Positions 33,636 through 41,958 of a DNA stretch of 64,000 nucleotides are shown here, piece after piece. The stretch is from Streptomyces sp. NBC_01429 (GTDB lineage Bacteria; Actinomycetota; Actinomycetes; Streptomycetales; Streptomycetaceae): positions 1,674,001 to 1,738,000 of the forward strand of contig NZ_CP109599.1 in assembly GCF_036231945.1 (NCBI RefSeq), written 5' to 3'. Both the position numbers and the translations under genes were made by a program. How positions within the stretch are numbered: position 1 is the first letter of the stretch; each line of letters opens with the position of its first letter. The notes under the pieces are model-generated. The model worked only from the letters and a program-made list of their open reading frames with translations, was not told the DNA's origin and ran no database searches.

Positions 33636-34634
33636 ATGCGTATGAAGCGCATCTTCGGGATCTTTATCGCGACATCCACTCTTGCGTCACTGGCCGCCTG
33701 CTCCGTCTCCACCACCCCCGGTGGCACGGACAGCGGCAGCGGCGGCAAGAAGGCCGCGGGCGGCCTGTCCATCGGCTTCAGCCAGGCGACCCAGCAGTCG
33801 CCCTTCTACGTGCAGCTGCGCACCGGGGCCGAGCAGGCGGCCAAGAAGGCCGGGGCCAAGCTGAACTTCGCCGACGCCGGTGACGACGTGACGAAGCAGA
33901 ACAACGACATCCAGGACCTGATCACCCGCGGCGTCGACGTCCTGCTGATCAACCCCGTCGACCCCAAGGGCGTCAAGGCGGGCCTGGCCGCGGCCGCGGC
34001 CGCCGGCATCCCGGTGGTGACCGTCGACCGTCCGGTGCCCTCGGGCGCGGCCGCCCACGTCGGCCGCGACAACAAGGAGATGGGCCGGCTCGTCGGCGCC
34101 GAGGTCGCCAAGGCGCTCGGCGCCCAGGGCGGCAAGGTCATCGAGATCAAGGGCGACGCGGGCGGCGCGGTGGCCCGCGACCGCAGCGCGGGCTTCCACG
34201 AGGCGGTGGCCGCCAACAAGAAGATCAAGATCGTGGCGGGCCCCTACTGCGACTACATCCGCTCCAAGGCCGTCACCGCCATGCAGGACCTCCTCCAGAC
34301 CAACACCGACGTCAAGGCCGTCTACGCGCACAACGACGACATGGCCCTCGGCGCGCTCCAGGTGCTCAAGGAGAACAACCGCACCGACGTCAGGGTCGCC
34401 GGGGTCGACGGTCTGATGGAGGCCGTGAAGTCCATCGCGGCCGACGGTCCCTACCTCGCCACCGCGCTCAACGACCCGATCTCCCTGGGCGCCACCGCCG
34501 TGAGCACCGCGCTCGACGTCCAGTCGGGCAAGAAGGTCGCCGCCACCGTCGATGCCGGGACCGGGCTGATCGACCGCGCCAACGCCGCCACGTACACCGG
34601 CGCCACCACCTTCGCCCTCGCGGGCAAGGAATGA
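33636..34634 (+). CDS. Sugar ABC transporter substrate-binding lipoprotein (RbsB-like)
   Basis: 332 residues. The lipoprotein signal peptide ends LASLAAC at residue 22. The body is a type-I periplasmic binding protein of the ribose/xylose group: LSIGFSQATQQSPFYVQLRTGAEQAAKKAG, then NDIQDLITRGVDVLLINPVDPKGVKAGLAAAAAAGIPVVTVDRPV, GRDNKEMGRLVGAEVAKALG and YAHNDDMALGALQVLKENNRTDVRVAGVDGLMEAVKSI. It opens the operon that includes the ATPase (38394) and permease (39947). GGAGG lies upstream of the ATG. The sugar is unknown; the fold accepts pentoses, hexoses and polyols. Confidence 0.92.
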   Translation: MRMKRIFGIFIATSTLASLAACSVSTTPGGTDSGSGGKKAAGGLSIGFSQATQQSPFYVQLRTGAEQAAKKAGAKLNFADAGDDVTKQNNDIQDLITRGVDVLLINPVDPKGVKAGLAAAAAAGIPVVTVDRPVPSGAAAHVGRDNKEMGRLVGAEVAKALGAQGGKVIEIKGDAGGAVARDRSAGFHEAVAANKKIKIVAGPYCDYIRSKAVTAMQDLLQTNTDVKAVYAHNDDMALGALQVLKENNRTDVRVAGVDGLMEAVKSIAADGPYLATALNDPISLGATAVSTALDVQSGKKVAATVDAGTGLIDRANAATYTGATTFALAGKE

Positions 34635-34702
34635 CACCGCACCCCACACAACGGGCCGGATCCGACCGTGTGCCCGGCCCCGTCCGAGAAAGCGATACGA
34701 AC

Positions 34703-35779
34703 ATGCCGCAGACCATGCGAGCCGCCCTGCTGCACGCCCCGGGCGACATCCGCGTCGAGGAGGTTCCCGTACCGGAGCCCGCGCCCCGGGAAGCACTCGT
34801 CCGCGTCGCCGCCTGCGGGGTCTGCGGCTCGGACATACCCCGGATGCTGCGGCCGGGCGGCGCCTACCACCTCCCGCTGATCTGCGGCCACGAGTTCTCC
34901 GGCCATGTCGTGGCGCTCGGCGCCGAACTCGCCGCGGCCGGCACGGTCAAGGAGGGCGACCTCGTCGCCGTACCGCCGCTGATCCCCTGCCGGCGCTGCA
35001 CCCCCTGCTCCCAGGGGCACTTCAGCCTCTGCGAGGACTACGACTACTTCGGCAGCCGGCGCGCCGGCGCCTACGCCGAGTACGTCACCGTCCCCGAGGA
35101 CAACCTGATGGTCCTGCCCGCCGACCTCGACCCGCGCGCCGCCGCCATGCTCGACCCGGCCGCCATCGCCCTGCACGCCATCTGGCGCACCAAACTGCGC
35201 ACCGGCCACCGGGTCGCCGTCGTCGGCGCCGGACCGATCGGTCTGTTCGCCATCCAGTGGGCGCGGCTGGCCGGGGCGAGCGAGGTGCTCTCCATCGACG
35301 TGAGCGAGCAGAAGGCGGCCATGGCCCTGGAGGCCGGCGCCACCCACACCGCCGCCACCCCGGAGCGCGCAGGCGAACTCGCGGGCCACGGGTACGACGT
35401 GATCATCGAGTCCGCCGGGGTGCCGGCCACCGCCGACCAGGCGGTCACGCTCGCCGCCCGGCACGGTCAGGCCGTCTTCATCGGCATCCCGCACGACCCG
35501 GTCGTCCTGCCCAAGGCCACCTTCAGCAACTTCCTGCGCCGGGAGATCACCCTGCACGGCGCCTGGAACTCCTTCTCGGCGCCCTTCCCCGGCGACGAGT
35601 GGCGCACCGCCGCCCGCGCCATGGGCGACGGCAGCCTCCGCTGGAAGTTCATGATCACTCACGAACTGGGCCTGGACGACGTGTCGTCCACCCTGCACCG
35701 GCTCGGCGAGCGCTCCATGTTCAGCTCCAAGGTTCTCTTCCTGCCGAACGGGACCCTGCCGAACGGAGACCGTCCGTGA
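34703..35779 (+). CDS. Zinc-dependent polyol/sugar alcohol dehydrogenase (GatD-like MDR)
   Basis: 358 residues from MPQTMRAALLHAPGDIRVEEVPVPEP. It is a medium-chain dehydrogenase: catalytic zinc ligands in RVAACGVCGSDIPRM and ICGHEFSGHV, structural zinc cysteines in PCRRCTPCSQGHFSLCEDYDYFGSRR, and NAD binding in VAVVGAGPIGLFAIQWARLAGASEV. The GSDIPRM and LCEDYDYFGSRR features resemble galactitol-1-phosphate 5-dehydrogenase. It probably oxidises a polyol or polyol phosphate made by the neighbouring kinase. The last ten residues come from a tandem repeat (LPNGTLPNGDRP) that carries on into the next gene's ribosome-binding site. Confidence 0.87.
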   Translation: MPQTMRAALLHAPGDIRVEEVPVPEPAPREALVRVAACGVCGSDIPRMLRPGGAYHLPLICGHEFSGHVVALGAELAAAGTVKEGDLVAVPPLIPCRRCTPCSQGHFSLCEDYDYFGSRRAGAYAEYVTVPEDNLMVLPADLDPRAAAMLDPAAIALHAIWRTKLRTGHRVAVVGAGPIGLFAIQWARLAGASEVLSIDVSEQKAAMALEAGATHTAATPERAGELAGHGYDVIIESAGVPATADQAVTLAARHGQAVFIGIPHDPVVLPKATFSNFLRREITLHGAWNSFSAPFPGDEWRTAARAMGDGSLRWKFMITHELGLDDVSSTLHRLGERSMFSSKVLFLPNGTLPNGDRP

Positions 35780-35800
35780 CCACCCCGCCGAACGGAGACC
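35743..35800 (+). repeat. GCCGAACGGAGACC repeats spanning the dehydrogenase/kinase junction
   Basis: Three copies lie at 35743-35755 (one base short), 35758-35771 and 35787-35800. The third supplies the GGAG ribosome-binding site for the kinase ATG at 35805. The second places the same GGAG ahead of a GTG at 35776. Confidence 0.85.
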
Positions 35801-35808
35801 GGCCATGA
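35776..35808 (+). CDS. Possible 10-codon coupling peptide
   Basis: GTG at 35776 overlaps the dehydrogenase stop (GTGA), encodes VTTPPNGDRP and ends at a TGA (35806-35808) that overlaps the kinase start (ATGA). GGAG sits eight bases before the GTG. It could re-load ribosomes between the two genes or be a by-product of the repeat. No evidence for translation. Confidence 0.25.
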   Translation: MTTPPNGDRP

Positions 35809-37316
35809 CCGCGCTTCTCGCCATCGACCTGGGGACCGAGAGCGCCCGCGTCGCCGTCTACAGCGCCGGGGGCGAGGCGCTCGGGGTCAGCCAGAGCGGC
35901 TATCCGACCTCGTTCCCGCATCCCGGCCGGGCCGAGCAGAACCCCGAGGACTGGTGGCGCGCCGTGGTCACCGCCACCCGTGCCGCGCTCGCCGAGGCGG
36001 GCTCGCCGCCGGTGGCCGGGGTCGCCGTCGCCACCACCGCTTCGACGGTCGCCGTACTCGACGGCGCGGGGCGGCCGTTGCGCCCCGCGCTGCTGTGGAT
36101 GGACAGCCGGGCCAGCGCCGAATCCGAGCTGACGGGGCGCTCCGCGCACCCGGTCCTGCGGTACGCGGGCGGCTCCGACGCGGTCGAGTGGCTCGTGCCC
36201 AAGGCCATGTGGCTGGCCCGCCACGAGCCCGACGTCTACCGCGCGGCGCAGCACATCACCGACGCCGTCGACTATCTCGTCTGGCGGCTGACCGGCGAGT
36301 GGACCGGCTCGCGGATGAACGCCGTCTGCAAGTGGAACTACGACCCGCGCGGCGGCGGGCTGCCCGACGATCTCTACGCCGAGTTCGGGGTGCCCGACCT
36401 GCGGGACAAGCTCCCCGGCCGGATCGTCCCGGTGGGGGACCCGGTCGCCCCCGTACGGGCGGCGGTACGCGAGGAACTCGGCATCACCGGCGGGGCCGTG
36501 GTCTGCGCCGGGGGCATCGACGCCCATCTGTCGCTGCTCGCCGTCGGGGGCGCACGGCCGGGCCGGGTGTCGGTCGTCTCCGGCACGTCCACCGCCTTCG
36601 TCACCGAGATCGACGAACCCGTCTTCCCGCCGACCGTCTGGGGCCCCTATCCGGACGCCCTCAACACCGGGCGGTGGCTGGTCGAGGGCGGCCAGGTCAC
36701 CTCGGGGTCCGTGCTGACCTGGGCCGGTGAGCAGCTGCTCGGCACACCGCGGGCCGAGTTGCCGGGGCTGATCGAGGAGGCGGCGGCGCTGCCGCCGTGC
36801 GCCCACGGGCTGCTGGTCCTGGACTACTTCATGGGCAACCGCACCCCGCTGCGCGACCCCCGGCTGCGCGGCGCCGTCCTCGGGCTGACCCTCGGCAGCA
36901 GGCCGGCGGAGGTCTACCGGGCCGCCGTCGAGGGGGTCGCCTACGGCACCCGGCAGGTGCTCGAATCGTTCGTCGAGGGCGGGATCGCCGTGGACGAGGT
37001 GTTCGTCTCGGGCGGCATCAGACACAACCCGCTCTGGCTGCGTACCACCGCCGACGTCCTGGGCCGTCCGCTGCGGCTGGTCGGCGAGGCCAATCTGACC
37101 CTGCGCGCCTGCGCGGTGAGCGCCGCGGCGGGCTCAGGCCAGGCAGCCTCGCTGGCCGAGGCCGCCGCGGGCTTCGCGCCACGCGTACGGATCGTGGAAC
37201 CCGACCCCACCCACCGCGACGCCCTCGAACGCGGTTACGCGGACTACCGCGCCGCGACCGAGGCCACCCGCTCGATCGCCCACCGGCTCAGCGCGCCGGA
37301 CCGCTGGCAGAGCTGA
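35805..37316 (+). CDS. FGGY-family carbohydrate kinase
   Basis: 503 residues. The first ATPase-fold lobe starts LLAIDLGTESARVAVYSAGGEALG, with GVAVATTASTVAVLDGAGRPLRPALLWMDSRA and the catalytic aspartate in VVCAGGIDAHLSLLAVG (about residue 243). The second lobe has VSVVSGTSTAFVTE, LDYFMGNRTPLRDP and VFVSGGIRHNPLWLRTTADVLGRPL. It resembles ribulokinase/xylulokinase-like members; a pentose, pentulose or polyol is the likely substrate. The ATG is placed after the GGAG in the third junction repeat. The operon context (RbsABC, dehydrogenase, DeoC) suggests phosphorylation of the imported sugar. Confidence 0.88.
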   Translation: MTALLAIDLGTESARVAVYSAGGEALGVSQSGYPTSFPHPGRAEQNPEDWWRAVVTATRAALAEAGSPPVAGVAVATTASTVAVLDGAGRPLRPALLWMDSRASAESELTGRSAHPVLRYAGGSDAVEWLVPKAMWLARHEPDVYRAAQHITDAVDYLVWRLTGEWTGSRMNAVCKWNYDPRGGGLPDDLYAEFGVPDLRDKLPGRIVPVGDPVAPVRAAVREELGITGGAVVCAGGIDAHLSLLAVGGARPGRVSVVSGTSTAFVTEIDEPVFPPTVWGPYPDALNTGRWLVEGGQVTSGSVLTWAGEQLLGTPRAELPGLIEEAAALPPCAHGLLVLDYFMGNRTPLRDPRLRGAVLGLTLGSRPAEVYRAAVEGVAYGTRQVLESFVEGGIAVDEVFVSGGIRHNPLWLRTTADVLGRPLRLVGEANLTLRACAVSAAAGSGQAASLAEAAAGFAPRVRIVEPDPTHRDALERGYADYRAATEATRSIAHRLSAPDRWQS

Positions 37317-37351
37317 TCCCGGCAACTGATCCGGGCGGCTGATCCGGGCGA
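37313..37351 (+). repeat. Three tandem 13-bp units at the kinase stop codon
   Basis: CTGATCCCGGCAA (37313-37325), CTGATCCGGGCGG (37326-37338) and CTGATCCGGGCGA (37339-37351) are exact-length tandem units. The TGA of the first unit is the kinase stop. They lie 42 bases before the SorC-type regulator gene. Confidence 0.9.
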
Positions 37352-37392
37352 AGGACCGGCGGCGGACCACGGCAACGGACAAGGAGGTCCGG

Positions 37393-38358
37393 ATGACCAA
37401 CATCGAGGACGAGGCCCTGCTCTACCAGGTCGCCTCCCTGTACTACGAGCAGAACAGGACGCAGGAACAGATCGGGGAGGAGCTGCACTTCACCCGCTGG
37501 AAGGTCGGCCGGCTGCTGGCCGACGCCCGGCAGGCCGGGATCGTACGGATCGAGGTCGTCCACCCCAAGGCGCGGATGCGCGGCCTGGAGGAACGGCTGC
37601 GGGACGTCTTCGGGCTGCGCGACGCCGTCGTGGTCGCCGCCGACCGGGGCGACGACGAGGAGCGGCTGCGTGCCCGGGTCGCCGAGGCGGGGGCCGACTA
37701 CCTGGCCCGGCTCCAGCCCGCGCCACGGCAGTTGGGCGTCTCGTGGGGCCGTACGCTGGACCTGCTCGCGGCCCGGCTGCATCCGGGCTGGGCGAGCGGC
37801 GTCCATGTCGTCCAGATCAACGGCGGGCTCAGCCGCTCCCGTACCCCCACCTCCGCGCAGGACATGGCGGGCCGGATCGCACACCTCGCGCAGGGCACCC
37901 TCAGTGTGCTGCCCGTGCCGTCCATCGTGGAGCAGGAGACCACACGGCGGCTCCTCGAAGAGGACAGCGCGGTCGCGGACGTCCTGACCCAGGCCGCCAC
38001 GGCGGACACCGTGCTGTTCAGCCCCGGCGGCATCGGCGCCGACTCCGTCCTGGTCGGCTCCGGCTATCTGACGGCGCGGGACCTGGCGAAACTGGCCGCC
38101 GCCGGCGCCGTCGGCGATGTCGCCGGCCGGTTCATCGACGCGCGGGGCGCGATCGTCGACCGCGCCCTGGACGACCGTACCCTCGGCCTCCCCCTCGACC
38201 ATCTGCGGCACAGCGCCGTGTCGGTGGCCGTCGTCTCCGGCACCGCGAAACACGCGGTCTGCGCGGCGGTCGTCTCCAGCGGGCTGTGCAACACCCTCGT
38301 CACCGACCATCACACCGCGTCCCATCTGCTCAACCCGCCCCCGGGCGAGGAGCGATGA
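37393..38358 (+). CDS. SorC/DeoR-type sugar-binding transcriptional regulator
   Basis: 321 residues. N-terminal helix-turn-helix: LYQVASLYYEQNRTQEQIGEELHFTRWKVGRLLADARQAGIVRIEV. The remainder is the SorC-type sugar-phosphate-binding domain: GVSWGRTLDLLAARL, VVQINGGL, VPSIVEQETTRRLLEED, DTVLFSPGGIGADSVLVGSGYL and GAVGDVAGRFIDARG. The family includes B. subtilis DeoR, which senses deoxyribose-5-phosphate and controls a deoC-type aldolase gene. That fits the deoC at 40959, so a phosphorylated intermediate is the likely effector. AAGGAGG precedes the ATG. It is embedded in the operon it presumably controls. Confidence 0.88.
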   Translation: MTNIEDEALLYQVASLYYEQNRTQEQIGEELHFTRWKVGRLLADARQAGIVRIEVVHPKARMRGLEERLRDVFGLRDAVVVAADRGDDEERLRARVAEAGADYLARLQPAPRQLGVSWGRTLDLLAARLHPGWASGVHVVQINGGLSRSRTPTSAQDMAGRIAHLAQGTLSVLPVPSIVEQETTRRLLEEDSAVADVLTQAATADTVLFSPGGIGADSVLVGSGYLTARDLAKLAAAGAVGDVAGRFIDARGAIVDRALDDRTLGLPLDHLRHSAVSVAVVSGTAKHAVCAAVVSSGLCNTLVTDHHTASHLLNPPPGEER

Positions 38359-38393
38359 GAGCGCGGAGCCCGGACATCCGGAAAGGAGGAGCC

Positions 38394-39950
38394 ATGAGCC
38401 CTCGGGACACCGACGGCGGGACACCGAGACTGACGATGCGCGGCATCGTCAAGCGCTTCCCCGGCACCCTCGCCAACGACGGCGCCGAACTGATCGTGCG
38501 CGCCGGGGAGACCCACTGTCTGCTCGGTGAGAACGGCGCGGGCAAGAGCACCCTGATGAAGATCCTCGCCGGTTCCTACCGGCCGGACGAGGGCGAGATC
38601 CTGCTCGACGGCGAGCCCGTCGAACTGACCAGCCCGCAGGCGGGGATGGCCGCCGGTATCGCCGTGATCTACCAGGAGCTGGACCTCGTACCGGATATGA
38701 CGGTCGCTCAGAACCTGCTGCTCGGCCACTCCCCCTCGTACGGTCCTTTCGTACGCCGCAAGGAACGCGCCGAGCTGGCCCGCGCCGCCGTGGCCAGGGT
38801 CGGCGGCGACTTCTCCGTGCACACCCTCGTACGTGATCTGCCCATCGCGGCGCAGCAGTTGACCGCGATAGCCAAGGCGCTCACGGCCGACGCGCGCGTC
38901 ATCGTGATGGACGAGCCCTCGGCCACCCTCGGTGAGAGCGATCTGCGCAAGGTGTTCGAGGTGATCCGCTCGCTCACCGCGCAGGGCCGCTCCGTCATCT
39001 ACATATCGCACCGGCTGGACGAGGTCATGGAGATCGGTGACCGGGCCACGGTGATGCGCGACGGCCGGTCGGTCGCCGTGCGGGATCTGGCGGCCACAAC
39101 GGCCGACGAGCTGGTCGGCGACATGATCGGTACGACCGGGAAACTCACCGGAACCACCGAACGGCCGCGTCCGCAGGGGCCGCCGCTGCTGGCGATCGGT
39201 TCCGTACACAGTCCGGGGCTGATCGACGTCTCCGGGATCGAGGTGCGCGCCGGGGAGATCGTGGGACTCGCCGGGCTCGGCGGCGCTGGCCGGACCACAC
39301 TCCTCAAGGCGTTGTTCGGAGACACCCGGGCGACGGTCTCGGTCACGCTGGACGGCGCGGCCGTACGGCTGCGCAGCCCCGCCGCCGCCGTACGGGCCGG
39401 GCTGGCCCTCGTACCGGAGAGCCGCAAGGAACAGGGGCTCATGCCGGGCCTGTCGGTCGGCCGCAACGCCGCCGTCACCGCGCTCGGCCGGCCGCCCTGG
39501 CTGGCGCCCCGCCGGCTCGGCCGCCGGCTGTCCGCGCCGGTGCTCACCGATCTCGGGGTCCGGTTCTCCTCGGCGGACCAGCCCGTCGGCAAGCTGTCCG
39601 GCGGCAATCAGCAGAAGGTCGTCCTGGCCAAGTGGATCACCAAGGGCTCCATCCGGGTCCTGCTGCTCGACGAACCCACGCGCGGTCTTGACGTGGGCGC
39701 CAAGGCCGATCTCTACCGCCAGGTGCGCCACCTCGCCGATCAGGGCGTGGCCGTCCTGCTCGCCAGCAGTGAACTGGGCGAGCTGACCGCCAACGCCGAC
39801 CGGATCTGGGTGCTGCACGAGGGCCGCAACGTGGCCTGCTTCGACCCCCGCACCACCGACGAGACCACCATCGCGCACACCGTCATCACCGGAGTGACAC
39901 CGACCGGCGCGACACCTACCGGAGCGACACCCCCTGGAGCACCCTCATGA
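38394..39950 (+). CDS. Sugar ABC transporter ATP-binding protein (RbsA-like, two NBDs)
   Basis: 518 residues. NBD1 has Walker A GENGAGKST (about residue 45), YQELDLVPDMTVAQNLLLG and Walker B ARVIVMDEPSATL, but its signature motif is a degenerate LPIAAQQ. NBD2 has the degenerate Walker A GLGGAGRTTL usual for RbsA second halves, with a good LSGGNQQK signature and LLLDEPTRGLDVGAK. The C-terminus ends in tandem TPTGA units from the DNA repeat at 39888-39932. AAAGGAGGA lies ahead of the ATG. It energises import with the RbsB-like and RbsC-like partners. Its stop overlaps the permease ATG (ATGA). Confidence 0.92.
   Translation: MSPRDTDGGTPRLTMRGIVKRFPGTLANDGAELIVRAGETHCLLGENGAGKSTLMKILAGSYRPDEGEILLDGEPVELTSPQAGMAAGIAVIYQELDLVPDMTVAQNLLLGHSPSYGPFVRRKERAELARAAVARVGGDFSVHTLVRDLPIAAQQLTAIAKALTADARVIVMDEPSATLGESDLRKVFEVIRSLTAQGRSVIYISHRLDEVMEIGDRATVMRDGRSVAVRDLAATTADELVGDMIGTTGKLTGTTERPRPQGPPLLAIGSVHSPGLIDVSGIEVRAGEIVGLAGLGGAGRTTLLKALFGDTRATVSVTLDGAAVRLRSPAAAVRAGLALVPESRKEQGLMPGLSVGRNAAVTALGRPPWLAPRRLGRRLSAPVLTDLGVRFSSADQPVGKLSGGNQQKVVLAKWITKGSIRVLLLDEPTRGLDVGAKADLYRQVRHLADQGVAVLLASSELGELTANADRIWVLHEGRNVACFDPRTTDETTIAHTVITGVTPTGATPTGATPPGAPS
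39888..39932 (+). repeat. Three tandem 15-bp units at the 3' end of the ATPase gene
   Basis: ACCGGAGTGACACCG, ACCGGCGCGACACCT and ACCGGAGCGACACCC (39888-39902, 39903-39917, 39918-39932) encode TGVTP-TGATP-TGATP. A decayed fourth unit supplies the GGAG (39936-39939) ribosome-binding site for the permease. Confidence 0.85.
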
Positions 39951-40966
39951 GCACACCCACCACGGCGGCCGAGCCGAAACCGGCCGCCGGCGACCGGCCC
40001 CCGGGGACCGGAACCACCCGCGGGCGCGGCGCCGACCTCGTCGTCAAGTTCAATCTGGTGCTGGTCTTCCTGGCGCTGTGCGTGGTCGCGAGCCTGCTGG
40101 CGCCGGAGTTCCTGACCACCCGCAACATGTCCAACCTCCTCCAGCAGTCGGCGCTGACCGGGATCGTCGCCGTCGGCATGACCCTGGTCATCCTCACCGC
40201 CGGGATCGATCTGTCGGTGGGCAGTGTGGCCGCCTTCGGCGGGATGACCGTCGCGCTGCTGATCGACAAGGACATCAACTTCCTGCTGGCGATCGCCGTC
40301 AGCCTCGCCGCGGGCGCCCTGTTCGGCGCCGTCATGGGCGGGCTGTCCGCCTATCTGTCGCTGCCCGCGTTCATGACGACGCTCGCCGGGCTGACCGCCA
40401 TACGCGGCCTGACCTATCTGCTGACCGACGGCGAGCCGGCCGGCGGCGACATCCCGCACGCCTTCCAGCTGCTGGGCGGCGGGTTCATCGGCTACGTACC
40501 GATCGTGGGCCTGATCTTCGTGGCCGTGGCCATCGGCGCCGGGCTGCTCCTGCGGGGCACCACCTTCGGTGAGTACATCTACGCCGTCGGCAGCAACAAG
40601 GAGGCGGCCCGCCTCTCCGGTCTGCCGGTGCGCGGTGTGATCACGGCGGTGTTCGCGATCTCCGGGGCGCTCTCGGCGCTGGCCGGGGTGCTGCTGACCT
40701 CGCGGCTCACCATCGGCCAGCCCACCGCGTTCAGCGGTCTCGAACTCGACGCCATCGCCGCCGTCGTCCTCGGCGGCACCAATCTCTTCGGCGGCCGCGG
40801 CGGGGTGATGGGCACGTTCGTGGCCGTACTGCTGCTGTCGGTCCTGCGCAACCTCTGCAATCTGATGGGCCTCGGGTCGTTCTTCCAGATGGTCGTCACG
40901 GGACTGATCCTCGTGGTCGCGCTCATCCTCAACATGCTGATCGAGAAGCGGGGTTCCCGTGCCTGA
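39947..40966 (+). CDS. Sugar ABC transporter permease (RbsC-like)
   Basis: 339 residues with eight to ten membrane segments, beginning VVKFNLVLVFLALCVVASLLAPEFLTTRNMSNLLQQSALTGIVAVGMTLVILTAGIDLSVGSVAAFGGM, which is the RbsC/XylH signature. EYIYAVGSNKEAARLSGLPVRGV is the conserved cytoplasmic loop that contacts the ATPase, and LDAIAAVVLGGTNLFGGRGGVMGTFVAVLLLSVL is typical of the C-terminal half. The ATG overlaps the ATPase stop. It forms the pore for the sugar captured by the 33636 protein. Confidence 0.93.
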   Translation: MSTPTTAAEPKPAAGDRPPGTGTTRGRGADLVVKFNLVLVFLALCVVASLLAPEFLTTRNMSNLLQQSALTGIVAVGMTLVILTAGIDLSVGSVAAFGGMTVALLIDKDINFLLAIAVSLAAGALFGAVMGGLSAYLSLPAFMTTLAGLTAIRGLTYLLTDGEPAGGDIPHAFQLLGGGFIGYVPIVGLIFVAVAIGAGLLLRGTTFGEYIYAVGSNKEAARLSGLPVRGVITAVFAISGALSALAGVLLTSRLTIGQPTAFSGLELDAIAAVVLGGTNLFGGRGGVMGTFVAVLLLSVLRNLCNLMGLGSFFQMVVTGLILVVALILNMLIEKRGSRA

Positions 40967-41942
40967 CACCGACACTGTGCCGACCTCGGTCCCCTCCGAC
41001 CCCGCCGGCATCGCCACCAGCAACACCGCGCTGCGGGCCTTCCTGTACGGTCTGCCCGGCGTCGACGAGGCCGGGGTGCACGCCCGCGTCGCCGACCTGG
41101 CCACCCGCTCGGTCAAGACCACCGCCAAGGCCCACGCCATCGATCTCGCGATCCGGATGGTCGACCTGACCACCCTGGAGGGCGCCGACACCCCCGGCAA
41201 GGTACGGGCATTGGCCGCGAAGGCGCTGGCGCCCGACCCCGCCGACCGGAGTGTGCCCTCGGTGGCCGCCGTCTGCGTCTACCCCGACCTCGTACCCGTC
41301 GCCGTACGCGCCCTGCGGGGCACCTCCGTCGGCGTCGCCTCCGTGGCCACCTCCTTCCCGGCGGGCCGCGCCCCGCTGGAGGCCCGGCTGCTCGACACCC
41401 GGGCCGCCGTCGCCGACGGGGCCACCGAGATCGACATGGTGATCGACCGGGGAGCGTTCCTGGCCGGTGACTACCGCAAGGTGTACGAGGAGATCGTCGC
41501 CGTCAAGGAGGTCTGCGCCCGCCCGGACGGCGAGCCGGCCCATCTGAAGGTCATCCTCGAAACCGGCGAACTCGCGGGCTACGACGACGTACGCCGTGCC
41601 TCCTGGCTCGCCATGCACGCCGGGGCCGACTTCATCAAGACCTCCACCGGCAAGGTCTCCCCCGCCGCCACGCCCGCCGTCACCCTGATCATGCTCCAGG
41701 CCGTACGGGACTTCCGCGCCGCGACCGGCCGGCAGGTCGGCGTCAAGCCGGCCGGGGGCATCCGTACCACCAAGGACGCCCTGCGCAACCTCGTGCTGGT
41801 CAACGAGACCGCCGGGGCGGACTGGCTCGACCCGCGCTGGTTCCGTATCGGCGCCTCCAGCCTCCTCAACGATCTGCTGATGCAGCGGACGAAGCTGACG
41901 ACCGGCACCTACCCCGGTCCCGACTACTACTCCGCGGACTGA
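40959..41942 (+). CDS. deoC: Deoxyribose-phosphate aldolase
   Basis: 327 residues from a GTG that overlaps the permease gene by eight bases. Class I aldolase TIM barrel: VAAVCVYPDLV with the conserved cysteine, ATEIDMVIDRGAFLAGDY with the catalytic aspartate, the Schiff-base lysine in ADFIKTSTGKVSPAAT (about residue 228) and a second lysine in VGVKPAGGIRT. It cleaves 2-deoxyribose-5-phosphate, or a related deoxy-sugar phosphate, to glyceraldehyde-3-phosphate and an aldehyde. An aldehyde dehydrogenase follows directly, matching that product. The ~60-residue N-terminal extension relative to E. coli DeoC is usual for the longer actinobacterial form. Confidence 0.93.
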   Translation: MPDTDTVPTSVPSDPAGIATSNTALRAFLYGLPGVDEAGVHARVADLATRSVKTTAKAHAIDLAIRMVDLTTLEGADTPGKVRALAAKALAPDPADRSVPSVAAVCVYPDLVPVAVRALRGTSVGVASVATSFPAGRAPLEARLLDTRAAVADGATEIDMVIDRGAFLAGDYRKVYEEIVAVKEVCARPDGEPAHLKVILETGELAGYDDVRRASWLAMHAGADFIKTSTGKVSPAATPAVTLIMLQAVRDFRAATGRQVGVKPAGGIRTTKDALRNLVLVNETAGADWLDPRWFRIGASSLLNDLLMQRTKLTTGTYPGPDYYSAD

Positions 41943-41958
41943 AAGGGACCAGGCACCC

